From: Desulfovibrionaceae bacterium
GTDB lineage: Bacteria > Desulfobacterota > Desulfovibrionia > Desulfovibrionales > Desulfovibrionaceae
DNA: 35,806 nt
NCBI GenBank assembly: GCA_031082225.1
Contig: JAVHLG010000039.1
Location: forward strand, 1 to 35,806
Direction of reading: 5' to 3'
The notes beneath the pieces are model-generated. The model had not been told where the DNA came from. It worked only from the letters and a program-made list of their open reading frames with translations, and did no database searches. How positions within the stretch are numbered: the stretch's first letter is position 1; each line of letters begins with the position of its first letter. Of the stretch, positions 7,511 through 15,340 are shown piece after piece. The translations under genes were made by a program, and so were the position numbers.

Positions 7511-9169
7511 TTAGTCGTCAAGATCCGCGATCTGGCTTTCCAGGGAGGTGCTGAGATTGTCGTAGTAGCCCAGAAGCGCGTCCAGCCTGGCGTAGCGCTC
7601 GCGCAGGCGGGTCTCCATTGTTGAGATGCGTGTCTCCTCGTACTCGATCTTCCTATCGATCATATCGGTGATATCATTATAGTTGTCTTCGAGAATAGCC
7701 AGAGGCCCGGTCTTCGAATCGGTCAAATCCTTAAGATTATTTATCAATTCTCCTGTCTTGCCGAGCTTCATGTCCGCCATTCCCGAATAGCTGCCGTCCG
7801 TGAGGTTCTTGACCTCCAGGAGCAGACCGGCCTCGGGGTTGCCGTACTTTCCCAGGATGGTGTTGCCGTCGATTGTGGCCTCATTGCCGTTGATCGTTGC
7901 CGAGGTGATGACCCCGCCGGACACGGTGTAGGCCACCTTGTAGCTTCCGGCCTGGGTGATGCCCTGGATGTGCGAGGCATAGCTGAAGTCCGTGGAGTTG
8001 GTGCTTCCCTCGTAGTATGCCGAAAAAAGCGAGGCCACGGCGTCGATGTCATTGTTCAGGGCCGTATCCAGGGCGTCGTCGTCGATGACCAGAAGTCCGG
8101 CGGTGACCGAGCCTTCTGCGGCGTCGGTCTTGATGCCGATGGAGGACAGGGAGGTATAGGGATCGGTCAACCAGTCAAAGCCGATGGCCGTGCCGGCCGT
8201 GGCCTCCTTGAGGCGGCTGCTGATGAGTTGGACGCCGTAGTTGCCGGTGAGCAGCGACCCCTTGTTGGTCGAGGTGTCCACGGCGGTCATGCCCTTGATC
8301 ATGGAGCGCACCGTATTGACCTGCTCCACAAAGGTTTCGATGTTTGCCTTGACCGCATCCAGGTCCGTCTCGATGTCCAGGGACACCTTTCCCGCGCTGC
8401 GCAGGTTCAGGGTCACCCCCTCGACGATGTCGGAGATGCTGTTGGTGGCCCGGGTCAGGTAATTGTCCTCCCCGGCTGGCCAGCCGTCCACCTTGAGCTT
8501 GGCGTCCTGGTTGGCCTGGGTCTGGGTGAACATGCCGCTGCCGAACCCGGCCAGGGTCGTGGAGGAATCCACCTCCAGGGTGGCGGCGGCCCCGGTGTCC
8601 ATGCCCCGCAGTTGCAGGTAGTTCCTGGTTCCGTCGTTGACGATGGCGGCCTTGACCCCGGGATTGTCGCCGTCCATGTTGATGAGGTTTTTGAGGTCGG
8701 CCATGGAGGCCCCGGCGGGCACGTCCACGGAGTAGGTCTTGCCCTTGTAGGTGTAGGCGAAGATGCGCGAGGCCCCGGAGGTGTTGATGCTCTCGGTGGT
8801 GGTGGCCGCGCCGGTCTGGGAGACCATGATCTTGTTTTGGGCGATCTGCTCCACCTCGATGACGTGGGTGCCGACCTGGGCCTCGGCCCCGGCCGTGGCG
8901 GCCAGCACGTTGCTGTCCGAGGAGCCTGCGGTCTTGACCAGGAATTCGCCCTTGGTGTCCATGCCTTCCAGGGCGGTCTTGAGCGAGAGCATCTGGGTGT
9001 TAAGCGCCTGGAAGGCCTCGATCTTGTCCGTCCAGGTGGTGCGCCACGTCTCCAGGGAGGTGATGCGGGTACGCTCCACCGCCACCAGCTTGTCGATCAT
9101 GGAGGCGAAATCCGTGCCGTTGCCGAGGCCCGTGAAGGTGATCGCCGCCGAGGTCGAGGTGGTGCTCAT
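7511..9169 (-). CDS. fliD: flagellar filament capping protein FliD
   Basis: FliD (HAP2) forms the cap at the filament tip and guides flagellin folding and insertion. The 552-aa product begins MSTTSTSAAITFTGLGNGTD, followed by FASMIDKLVAVERTRI, the typical FliD N-terminus. It ends with a helical region (DMIDRKIEYEETRISTMETR, then LRERYARLDALLGYYDNL) corresponding to the C-terminal coiled coil. Inner parts (LGTHVIEVEQIAQ-like segment near 120; NLTD/GKTGELINNLKDL near 460) also fit. The ATG at 9169 has GGAGAAG just upstream; a longer frame to 9226 adds 19 residues unlike the family. It lies between the flagellin gene (189-base gap with strong hairpins) and fliS. Because hairpins separate it from flagellin, it may have its own promoter or depend on read-through. 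Confidence 0.94.
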   Translation of the reverse strand: MSTTSTSAAITFTGLGNGTDFASMIDKLVAVERTRITSLETWRTTWTDKIEAFQALNTQMLSLKTALEGMDTKGEFLVKTAGSSDSNVLAATAGAEAQVGTHVIEVEQIAQNKIMVSQTGAATTTESINTSGASRIFAYTYKGKTYSVDVPAGASMADLKNLINMDGDNPGVKAAIVNDGTRNYLQLRGMDTGAAATLEVDSSTTLAGFGSGMFTQTQANQDAKLKVDGWPAGEDNYLTRATNSISDIVEGVTLNLRSAGKVSLDIETDLDAVKANIETFVEQVNTVRSMIKGMTAVDTSTNKGSLLTGNYGVQLISSRLKEATAGTAIGFDWLTDPYTSLSSIGIKTDAAEGSVTAGLLVIDDDALDTALNNDIDAVASLFSAYYEGSTNSTDFSYASHIQGITQAGSYKVAYTVSGGVITSATINGNEATIDGNTILGKYGNPEAGLLLEVKNLTDGSYSGMADMKLGKTGELINNLKDLTDSKTGPLAILEDNYNDITDMIDRKIEYEETRISTMETRLRERYARLDALLGYYDNLSTSLESQIADLDD

Positions 9170-9240
9170 ATGCTTCTCCAGGAAAAAACTGCCGTCGTCG
9201 GGTTTTTTCCCTTCCCAAGCAAGCATGATGCCGTTTGAAG

Positions 9241-9305
9241 AAAAGGGCCGGGCCGCCCGGGCGGCCCGGCCCTTGACGTGGCCCCGGGACGACCGGGGCC
9301 TTTTT
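9241..9305. terminator. tandem hairpins between flagellin and fliD
   Basis: Two strong dyads lie in the 189-base gap. A perfect 32-base palindrome at 9243-9274 (core GGGCCGGGCCGCCC and its complement) is followed on the minus strand by TTTTCTTC, which fits a rho-independent terminator for flagellin. Beside it, GGCCCCGG (9280-9287) and CCGGGGCC (9293-9300) form a second stem followed by TTTTT on the plus strand. Together they could act as a bidirectional terminator or an attenuator limiting read-through into fliD. Confidence 0.65.
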
Positions 9306-9358
9306 CCGTCTTATCGGCCGATTGCGGCGTTTCCATAGGGCGCCGCCGCCCAGAAGCA

Positions 9359-10234
9359 CTAGCCCATCAGCGACAGGGCCATGCGCGGCAGGGAGTTGGC
9401 CTGGGAGAGCATGGCCACCGCCGCCTGGGTCAGGATCTGCTGGCGCACGAACTCGGTCATCTCCGTGGCCACGTCCACGTCGGAGATGCGCGATTCGGCG
9501 GCCTGGAGGTTCTCGGCCTGGATCTCCAGGTTGGTGATGGTGTTCTCCAGACGGTTCTGCAACGCGCCCAGATTGGCCCGGATCTTGTCCTTGGACAGGA
9601 TGGCGTTCTGGATCGTCTGCAGGGAGGCCTGGGCCAGGGACTGGGTGGAGATGCTGTTGCTGGCGGCCAGGCCGACGCCCAGGGCCGAGGCCGTGGCCGT
9701 TCCGATCTGGATGTAGTAATAGTCCTCGGCGCTGTCGTTGGCCGTGCCGAAGTGGACCTTCAGCTTGCCGGTGGACTGCATGGCCGCGCCGCTGTGGGTG
9801 CTCGAGGACAGGTTGCCGTTGAGCAGATACAGGCCGTTGAAGTCCGTGGCATTGGCGATCCGGGTGATTTCCGAGGCCATGGCCTGGTATTCCGAGTCGA
9901 TGATCAGACGCTGGTCCGAGGTGTAGGTGCCCGTGGCCGCCTGCTCCGCCAGTTCCTTCATGCGGATGAGCTTTTCATCGATGACCCCGAGGGCGCCGTC
10001 AGCGGTCTGGATCAGCGAGATGGCGTCGTTGGCGTTGCGCACGCCCTGGTTCAGCGCTGCGATGTCGGCCCGCATGAGTTCGCGAACGGCCAGTCCGGCG
10101 GCGTCGTCGGCGGCGGTGGAGATGCGCAGTCCCGAGGACAGGCGGCGGGTGGAGGTGGCCAGGGCGCCGTAGGCGGTGCTCAGGTTGCGGGTGGCGTTTT
10201 GGGCCATCAAGTTGTGATTGATGACTAAGGACAT
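9359..10234 (-). CDS. fliC: flagellin
   Basis: The structural subunit of the flagellar filament, exported by the flagellar type III system. The 291-aa protein has the conserved N-terminal D0/D1 region (MSLVINHNLMAQNATRNL, then RRLSSGLRISTAADDAAGLA, then LNQGVRNANDAISLIQTADG) and the C-terminal D1/D0 region (LGALQNRLENTITNLEIQAE, then AESRISDVDVATEMTEFVRQ, ending LSQANSLPRMALSLMG). The centre is short, so the outer D2/D3 domains are small or absent. The ATG at 10234 follows an ideal AAGGAGG; an upstream in-frame extension to 10309 runs through the leader and is rejected. A sigma-28 promoter (10339-10367) and a leader hairpin with GGA in its loop are described separately. Only one flagellin is in the window; others may exist elsewhere. 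Confidence 0.96.
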   Translation of the reverse strand: MSLVINHNLMAQNATRNLSTAYGALATSTRRLSSGLRISTAADDAAGLAVRELMRADIAALNQGVRNANDAISLIQTADGALGVIDEKLIRMKELAEQAATGTYTSDQRLIIDSEYQAMASEITRIANATDFNGLYLLNGNLSSSTHSGAAMQSTGKLKVHFGTANDSAEDYYYIQIGTATASALGVGLAASNSISTQSLAQASLQTIQNAILSKDKIRANLGALQNRLENTITNLEIQAENLQAAESRISDVDVATEMTEFVRQQILTQAAVAMLSQANSLPRMALSLMG

Positions 10235-10239
10235 GGTTA

Positions 10240-10273
10240 TTCCTCCTTGAATGACGTTTCGGCTTCCTTGCCG
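10240..10273 (-). promoter_or_regulatory. flagellin mRNA leader with CsrA-like sites
   Basis: On the minus strand a small hairpin CGGC-AAGGAA-GCCG (10260-10273) shows GGA in its loop, 26-39 bases upstream of the flagellin ATG. A second GGA lies within the Shine-Dalgarno CAAGGAGG (10241-10248). One GGA in a hairpin loop plus one over the ribosome site is the arrangement by which CsrA represses flagellin mRNA in Bacillus. Whether CsrA acts here is inferred. Confidence 0.4.
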
Positions 10274-10338
10274 TTTTGTGAGCCTCCGCCGGACCGGACT
10301 TCCCGGCACGGGGCGGATCGCTGCGTGTGTTGCGATTC

Positions 10339-10367
10339 TTATCGACTTCGGCAGGGGGGTTCTTTAG
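10339..10367 (-). promoter_or_regulatory. sigma-28 (FliA-type) promoter of flagellin
   Basis: Minus strand reads CTAAAGAAC, then GTCGATAA, with 16 bases between TAAA (10363-10366) and GTCGATAA (10339-10346). The FliA consensus is TAAA, about 15 bases, GCCGATAA. It lies about 105 bases before the flagellin start codon. The same core with the same gap occurs at 18532-18560 before the 66-aa motility gene, which strengthens both calls. Confidence 0.8.
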
Positions 10368-10375
10368 CCGGGCGA

Positions 10376-10400
10376 CAAAAAACCGCGCCGTGGCGCGGTC
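10376..10400 (-). terminator. rho-independent terminator of the cdsA-tsaB operon
   Basis: Minus strand: ACCGCGCC, AC, GGCGCGGT (10382-10399) followed directly by TTTTTT and GT. It is 47 bases beyond the tsaB stop and ends only about 10 bases before the -35 element of the flagellin promoter, so it insulates flagellin from the operon upstream. Confidence 0.8.
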
Positions 10401-10446
10401 CAAGGGGGGATCGAGAAAAAAACGACCCGGGATGGCCCGGATGGGG

Positions 10447-11283
10447 TCAGGGCAGGGGCGAGGACAGGGCGGACCGGAGCCGGGCCGTGGCCGTGGCCGG
10501 ATCCATGCCACGATCCCGGGCGATGGCCGCCAGATTCTCCTCGGCGTCGCTTTGGCGCAGGTAGACGGGCTCCGGGGGCTGGGAGGCGTCCCGGCCCGGC
10601 CCCGTGGCCGCGGCGGCCAGAACGGCTGCGTCGGGAAAGGCCGCCTCGTCGGAAAGCAGGCAGGCCCCGGGGAGCACGGCGGCGAAGGCCTCCCGGTTGT
10701 TGCGCAGTCCCGACCCGGCAACCGCCGCCTCCTCCGGGGAGATTCCCCCGGCAGGCGAAAAAAGCCGTTCCAGGGCCATCCTGGCGGCCAGGGGCGCGGG
10801 CAGAACCCGGACAGGATGCCCGGGGACCGGGGCATGGCCCGCCAGCCGCGAAAAGATCTGAAAATAGGTCAGCCCCCGCCGGGCATGCACCACGGCGACG
10901 GCGCGCTTCGCCCCTGGGCGCTCGGCAAAGGCCCGCCTGGCCACCAGGGGCAGGGCGTCAAGCCCCCGCACGGGAAGCCCGCCGCCCAGGCGAAACCCCT
11001 CGGCCAGGGCCAGGCTCACCCGGATGCCGGTGAAGCTCCCCGGGCCGCGCACGCAGGCCACCTCGGCCAGCTCCCCCGGGGACAGGGCGGCCGCAGCCAG
11101 CATGTCCGCCACGGCCGGGGCCAGAAAGGCCATGGCCCCGGCCTGGCCATGCGCCGAGCGCGCCTGGCGCACGCGTCCGGCCTCGGCCAGGACCACGCAA
11201 AGGGCCTCTTCCACGGCGCACAACACCAGCGTCGGCCCCGGCCCCGGCCGGGGAGGATCAGACGAAGATGCGCTGCAGGTCAT
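10447..11283 (-). CDS. tsaB: tRNA threonylcarbamoyladenosine biosynthesis protein TsaB
   Basis: TsaB is the non-catalytic partner of TsaD in making the t6A modification at position 37 of ANN-decoding tRNAs. The 278-aa frame has the ASKHA-type signature GPGSFTGIRVSLALAEGF (about residues 80-97), preceded by AVADMLAAAALSPGELAEVACV, and GLDALPLVARRA afterwards. The C-terminal half is longer and more divergent than E. coli TsaB (231 aa), with PVYLRQSDAEENLAA near the end matching the usual closing motif. The ATG at 11283 overlaps the rseP stop by 26 bases and gives about 17 extra Pro/Ser-rich residues before the expected first strand (TLVLCAVE); a GTG start further in is possible. It is the last gene of the operon, before the terminator at 10376-10400. 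Confidence 0.88.
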   Translation of the reverse strand: MTCSASSSDPPRPGPGPTLVLCAVEEALCVVLAEAGRVRQARSAHGQAGAMAFLAPAVADMLAAAALSPGELAEVACVRGPGSFTGIRVSLALAEGFRLGGGLPVRGLDALPLVARRAFAERPGAKRAVAVVHARRGLTYFQIFSRLAGHAPVPGHPVRVLPAPLAARMALERLFSPAGGISPEEAAVAGSGLRNNREAFAAVLPGACLLSDEAAFPDAAVLAAAATGPGRDASQPPEPVYLRQSDAEENLAAIARDRGMDPATATARLRSALSSPLP

Positions 11284-12334
11284 TGTACAGGGCCAGGGCC
11301 ATGAGCCCGATCAGGAAGGCCAGCCCCGCCCGGGTGGTGATCTGCTGCCAGCGCTGGCTCACCGGGCGGCGGAAAACCGTCTCCAGGGTGTAGAAAAGGA
11401 TGTGGCCGCCATCGAGGACCGGGATGGGCAGGAGGTTCAGGATGCCCAGGTTGATGCTGATGACCGCGGTCAGGGCCAGTACGTTGGCCAGACCCTCGGC
11501 GGCCTGTCGGCTCACCAACTGGGCGATCATGATCGGCCCGCCCAGATTTTCCAGGGGCACCACGCGCTGGATGAGCTTGAGCATGCCCTGAAGGGTCATG
11601 GACACGACCTCCCAGGTACGTCCCAGGGCCTCTCCGGCCGACGACCCGGTCCCCAGCGGCGTGGACATGATCTTTCCGGCCGAGACCAGCCCCAGAAGCG
11701 GCACCCGCTCCTCCTCGCCGAAGATGTTCTTGGTCACCTGCATCCGGGGCGTCAGGGTCACCTGGACCCGGGAGGCCGCGCCGTCCGGGCCGCGCTCGAT
11801 GTCCAGGGTCACGGGCTTTTCCCCGGTCTGGCGCACGGTTCCGGCCAGGTCGTCCCAGCGCAACACAGGCTTGCCATCGATGGCCACCACCCGGTCGTCG
11901 GGAAGGATGCCCGCAATTTCGGCCGGGCTGTCCTTTTGCACCTGCCCGATGACCGGCAGCACCTCCATGCGGCCGTAGGACAGAAAAAGCCCCCAAAAGA
12001 TCAGCCAGGCCAGGATGAAGTTGAATCCGGGACCGGCGGCCACCACCAGCATGCGCTGCCAGGCCGGACGCAGCCGGAAATGGGTTTTCGGCGGAAAATC
12101 CGCCGGGGCCTCGTCCTCGGGATCCTGGGCCGCCAACTGCACGTAGCCGCCAAGGGGGATGGCCGACAGCAGGTAGCGCGTGGCCCCCATCTTGAAGCCG
12201 AACAGCTTGGGGCCGAAACCGAGGGAAAAGGTCACCACGCCGATGCCGAACATCCGGGCCACGGCAAAATGTCCGAGCTCGTGAAAAAAAATCAGGCCCC
12301 CGAGCACCAGGGCCACGGACAAGACGCTTTCCAT
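11258..12334 (-). CDS. rseP: RIP metalloprotease RseP (site-2 protease)
   Basis: An inner-membrane zinc protease that cuts transmembrane segments of anti-sigma factors and remnant signal peptides. The 358-aa product has HELGH at residues 18-22 in the first helix, a GGYVQL segment, a central PDZ domain (about 110-190, DSPAEIAGILPDDRVVAIDG), and the third zinc ligand motif NLLPIPVLDGGH near residue 310, followed by C-terminal helices. Length and order match family members. The ATG at 12334 follows AAGGAA; an in-frame extension to 12457 is rejected because HELGH must sit near the N-terminus. It is 46 bases downstream of dxr. The anti-sigma substrate (RseA-like) is not in the window. The pairing with cdsA and dxr is common in bacteria. 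Confidence 0.95.
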   Translation of the reverse strand: MESVLSVALVLGGLIFFHELGHFAVARMFGIGVVTFSLGFGPKLFGFKMGATRYLLSAIPLGGYVQLAAQDPEDEAPADFPPKTHFRLRPAWQRMLVVAAGPGFNFILAWLIFWGLFLSYGRMEVLPVIGQVQKDSPAEIAGILPDDRVVAIDGKPVLRWDDLAGTVRQTGEKPVTLDIERGPDGAASRVQVTLTPRMQVTKNIFGEEERVPLLGLVSAGKIMSTPLGTGSSAGEALGRTWEVVSMTLQGMLKLIQRVVPLENLGGPIMIAQLVSRQAAEGLANVLALTAVISINLGILNLLPIPVLDGGHILFYTLETVFRRPVSQRWQQITTRAGLAFLIGLMALALYNDLQRIFV

Positions 12335-12380
12335 CCGATTCCTTGTTGTTTTCGTGTTGCGACGGGGGCCAAAAAAGGCT

Positions 12381-13655
12381 TCAGCCCCGGTGGGCGCTCC
12401 CCCCGGCCCGCTCCCGGACCCGATGCCGGGTCGCACGGTCAATCTCCAATATAGCATCCAAATCGTCGGCGTAAACCCCTGCCGGGGCGTTCAAGGCGAA
12501 CTCCACCAGCCTGGGGATGTCCAGAAACGCGATCCGGTCGGCCAGAAAGAGGTCCACGGCCTCCTCGTTGGCCGCATTCAGCGCCACCGGCCCCCATGCG
12601 CCCAGGGTCAGGCTGTGCCGGGCCAGGGACAGGCAGGGAAAATCGTCGTGGCGCGGGGCCTCGAAGGTCAGGGAACCCAGGGCCACCAGATCCACGGGGG
12701 CGAGATCAAGGGGGATGCGCCCGGGATAGCCCAGGCAGTAGGCGATGGCCAGACGCATGTCCGGCGGCCCCAGGTGGGCCAGAAGCGACCCGTCGTGGTA
12801 GCGGGCCAGGGAATGGACGATGCTTTGGGGATGCACCACCACCTCCACCCGCTGCGGGGGCAGTCCGAACAGGCGGCAGGCCTCGATGACCTCCAGGCCC
12901 TTGTTCATGAGCGTGGCCGAGTCCACGCTGATTTTCGGGCCCATGGACCAGTTGGGATGGTGAAGCGCCTGCTCCCGGGTGACCGTCTGCAAAAAGGCGG
13001 CGGACTTGTCCCGAAACGGCCCCCCCGAGGCGGTCAGCACCAGGCTGGCCACATGGGGCAGCTCCGGCAGGCCCGGGCCGCCCAGGGCCTGGAACAGGGC
13101 GTTGTGCTCCGAGTCCACGGGCAGGATCACCGCCCCGCTGTCCCGACAGGCCTGCCGGATGAGGTTTCCGGCCAGGACCAGGGATTCCTTGTTGGCCAGG
13201 GCCACGATCTTCCCGGCCTGGACGGCGGCCAGGGTGGGCAAAAGCCCGGCCGCGCCCACGATGGCCGACACCACCACATCCGAGTCGGCGTCGGCGGCCA
13301 GACTGGCGTAGCCCTCGGGGCCGTGCACGATGTCCGGGCGGTATCCGGCCGGAAGCATCCCGGCCAGGGCGTCCGCGCCCTGCGCGGTCAGCACGCCCAG
13401 GCGGGCGGGGCGGAAGCGCGCGGCCTGTTCGGCCAGAAGCGCCAGGTTTCGGGCCCCGGCCAGGGCCGCCACAACAAACCGTTCCGGGTTGTTTTCCACC
13501 ACGCTAAGGGCGCTTGCGCCGATGGACCCGGTGCCGCCAAGCAGGCACAGCCGACGGGGAAATCCGGGCAACGCACCCTCCGGGGGAAGGGCGCTGATGT
13601 ATCCCTGCCCCGGACTGGTGTCCGGGGTCCGGGTCTGTCTGGCGGTCTGGGGCAT
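12381..13655 (-). CDS. dxr: 1-deoxy-D-xylulose 5-phosphate reductoisomerase
   Basis: Dxr converts DXP to 2-C-methyl-D-erythritol 4-phosphate with NADPH, the committed step of the MEP isoprenoid pathway. The NADPH-binding start LCLLGGTGSIGASALSVV is at about residue 36, and further hallmarks are ALANKESLVLAG, PVDSEHNALFQAL, LTASGGPFRD, HPNWSMGPKISVDSATLMNK, GLEVIEACRLFG and HPQSIVHSL. Asp in PVDSEH and Glu residues in this set are the metal ligands of the family. The protein has about 35 extra N-terminal residues (Pro/Thr-rich) before the Rossmann fold; the ATG at 13655 lies 8 bases from the preceding stop, but a later start cannot be excluded. Its product feeds undecaprenyl-phosphate, matching the lipid theme of the operon. 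Confidence 0.96.
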   Translation of the reverse strand: MPQTARQTRTPDTSPGQGYISALPPEGALPGFPRRLCLLGGTGSIGASALSVVENNPERFVVAALAGARNLALLAEQAARFRPARLGVLTAQGADALAGMLPAGYRPDIVHGPEGYASLAADADSDVVVSAIVGAAGLLPTLAAVQAGKIVALANKESLVLAGNLIRQACRDSGAVILPVDSEHNALFQALGGPGLPELPHVASLVLTASGGPFRDKSAAFLQTVTREQALHHPNWSMGPKISVDSATLMNKGLEVIEACRLFGLPPQRVEVVVHPQSIVHSLARYHDGSLLAHLGPPDMRLAIAYCLGYPGRIPLDLAPVDLVALGSLTFEAPRHDDFPCLSLARHSLTLGAWGPVALNAANEEAVDLFLADRIAFLDIPRLVEFALNAPAGVYADDLDAILEIDRATRHRVRERAGGSAHRG

Positions 13656-13663
13656 GGGGGGTG

Positions 13664-15289
13664 TCAGCCTTGGTTGTCCTCCCCGGAGGGAGATGGTTTG
13701 CCTTCGGATATGGCCGACCCGGGACCGCCGGGCGCAGCACCGCCGGGACCGGCCGTCTGGGACCTGGCCGCGCGCCGGGGGGCCACCCCGAACCGGGCCA
13801 GGATCTCGGCCACACGCTGGGCCGGATTGCCGGTCACCTTGGCCACGGCCTCCAGGTTGACCGCCACCAAAAATTCCACCTTGAAGGGCGCCGTCTCAAA
13901 GAGTCCGGCGATGCGGGCGGCCACGGTCTCGTCGAGCTGCAGCATGGCGCACAGCCCGGTCATTTCCTCGGCGGTCCGGGGTTTCCACACCAGCATGTCC
14001 GGCCTGTCCGGGTCGGCCTCGAACAGCCGCCGCCGCCCGATGCGGGTCAGATCCCCCTCCTCGCTCCCGACCAGGGAGGCCACCTCGGCCTCCACGGCCC
14101 GCCGCGTGCGCAGGGTGCGGACCACCGCCTTGCCGCCCTCGTCCCGGCATTTCTCCCGTAAAAAGGCCAGATAGGAGAATTCCAGGAGCAGGGGAATGAC
14201 CCGCTCCAGGCGCACCCGCTCAAAATTGCCCGCCAGGGAGGCGATGATCCGCCGCTGTGCGGCGTCGAACTCGCGGATGGCCCGTTCGAAATCCTCCCCG
14301 GCCACGGCCAGGACCAGCGCCGCCCCCAGGCAGCATCCCACGACCTGCCGGGCCAAAAACTCCTGCCGGGCCACGGCCTCTTCGGTGTCCGGCCTCCCGG
14401 CCGCCGCATATTCGCGGCCGACAGCATCCATGGCCGCCACCCGGGCCAGGTGCCGCATGACGGAAACCGGGGTTCCGGCCTCGCTCAGGGGATGGCCCCC
14501 GGCGTTCAGAAAGGCGGTCAGGGAGGCCACCAGGCGCTGGTTCTCCGGCCCGTCCTCCAGATCGTCGAAGGCGCTTTGCACCCGGGTCTTCTGGATGGTC
14601 TTGGTCGTGCCCCGCAGGGTGGCCAGCACCTCGTCGAAGGGCAGGCGCACCCCGGCGAAACCGCCCTCCCGGAAGACGGCGTATTTTTCGTCGGCCACGA
14701 TCCCGGCGTGGGCCGCCGCGATGCGCCTGAACACGAAGCTGTCCAGGTGGGCCCTCCACCAGGACTCGTCGAACTCGCAGCGCTCGGTGATGGCCTCGAT
14801 CTCGCCCAGGGCCGACTCCCCGAAGTGCAGGATGACGGCGTCGCTGAAATTGTCCTTGATCAGCGAGCAGGCGTACACCGCCCCCTGGACGCATTTGACC
14901 AGCAGGGCCTCGACCCCGGCCAACTCCGGTAAAAGCCCCTGGGCCTCGGCCTCGGCCCCCACGGCCCGGGCCTTGCCGTACTTGTTGAGGATCGCCAGGA
15001 ATTCGGCCGTGAGCCCCTTGAGGTGCTGGTGGGCCGGGTGCTCGGCGCCGCGACGCACAAGGATGTCGGTGAGGCTTTTCTGCTCGATCTCAAGCAGGGG
15101 AAATTCGTTGATACGCTCCCTGTTGACCCGGATGAATTCCAGGAAAACGCGCTCCTCCACCACCTCGCGCCGGGCCTTGGCCCGTTTGAGCTCCTCCAGG
15201 CGCTCCAGACAGGCGGCCACCCGGTCCGCGTCCGAAAATGCGCCGCCCTCCCGGGCGGTCGCGGTCCCAGCAGGCTCATCAACTTGCAT
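13664..15289 (-). CDS. unknown 541-aa protein in the cdsA-dxr operon
   Basis: I do not recognise this protein. It is 541 aa, mainly helical by composition, rich in Glu, Arg, Ala and Leu, with no signal peptide and no clear membrane segment except a moderately hydrophobic VVGCCLGAALVLAVAG near residue 320. Notable segments are KRAKARREVVEERVFLEFIR near 35-55, KCVQGAVYACSLIKDNFSDA near 135, FDESWWRAHLDSFVFRRIAA near 175, and a Gly/Pro-rich disordered tail after about 505. No catalytic motif is obvious. The start at 15289 has AGAGGA upstream. It lies 51 bases after cdsA and 8 bases before dxr, so it is clearly co-transcribed with envelope/isoprenoid genes. A cytoplasmic scaffold or regulatory role can be imagined but there is no direct evidence. 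Confidence 0.75.
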   Translation of the reverse strand: MQVDEPAGTATAREGGAFSDADRVAACLERLEELKRAKARREVVEERVFLEFIRVNRERINEFPLLEIEQKSLTDILVRRGAEHPAHQHLKGLTAEFLAILNKYGKARAVGAEAEAQGLLPELAGVEALLVKCVQGAVYACSLIKDNFSDAVILHFGESALGEIEAITERCEFDESWWRAHLDSFVFRRIAAAHAGIVADEKYAVFREGGFAGVRLPFDEVLATLRGTTKTIQKTRVQSAFDDLEDGPENQRLVASLTAFLNAGGHPLSEAGTPVSVMRHLARVAAMDAVGREYAAAGRPDTEEAVARQEFLARQVVGCCLGAALVLAVAGEDFERAIREFDAAQRRIIASLAGNFERVRLERVIPLLLEFSYLAFLREKCRDEGGKAVVRTLRTRRAVEAEVASLVGSEEGDLTRIGRRRLFEADPDRPDMLVWKPRTAEEMTGLCAMLQLDETVAARIAGLFETAPFKVEFLVAVNLEAVAKVTGNPAQRVAEILARFGVAPRRAARSQTAGPGGAAPGGPGSAISEGKPSPSGEDNQG

Positions 15290-15340
15290 GACGTCCTCTT
15301 TCGCCCCCTCGCCCGCCTCCGGCCATCTTTGTGGGCGGCC

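Noticed and set aside
9311-9337. GCCGATAA on the minus strand between flagellin and fliD as a sigma-28 promoter for fliD
   Set aside because: The -10 matches perfectly but no TAAA lies at the right distance, and strong terminator hairpins follow directly.
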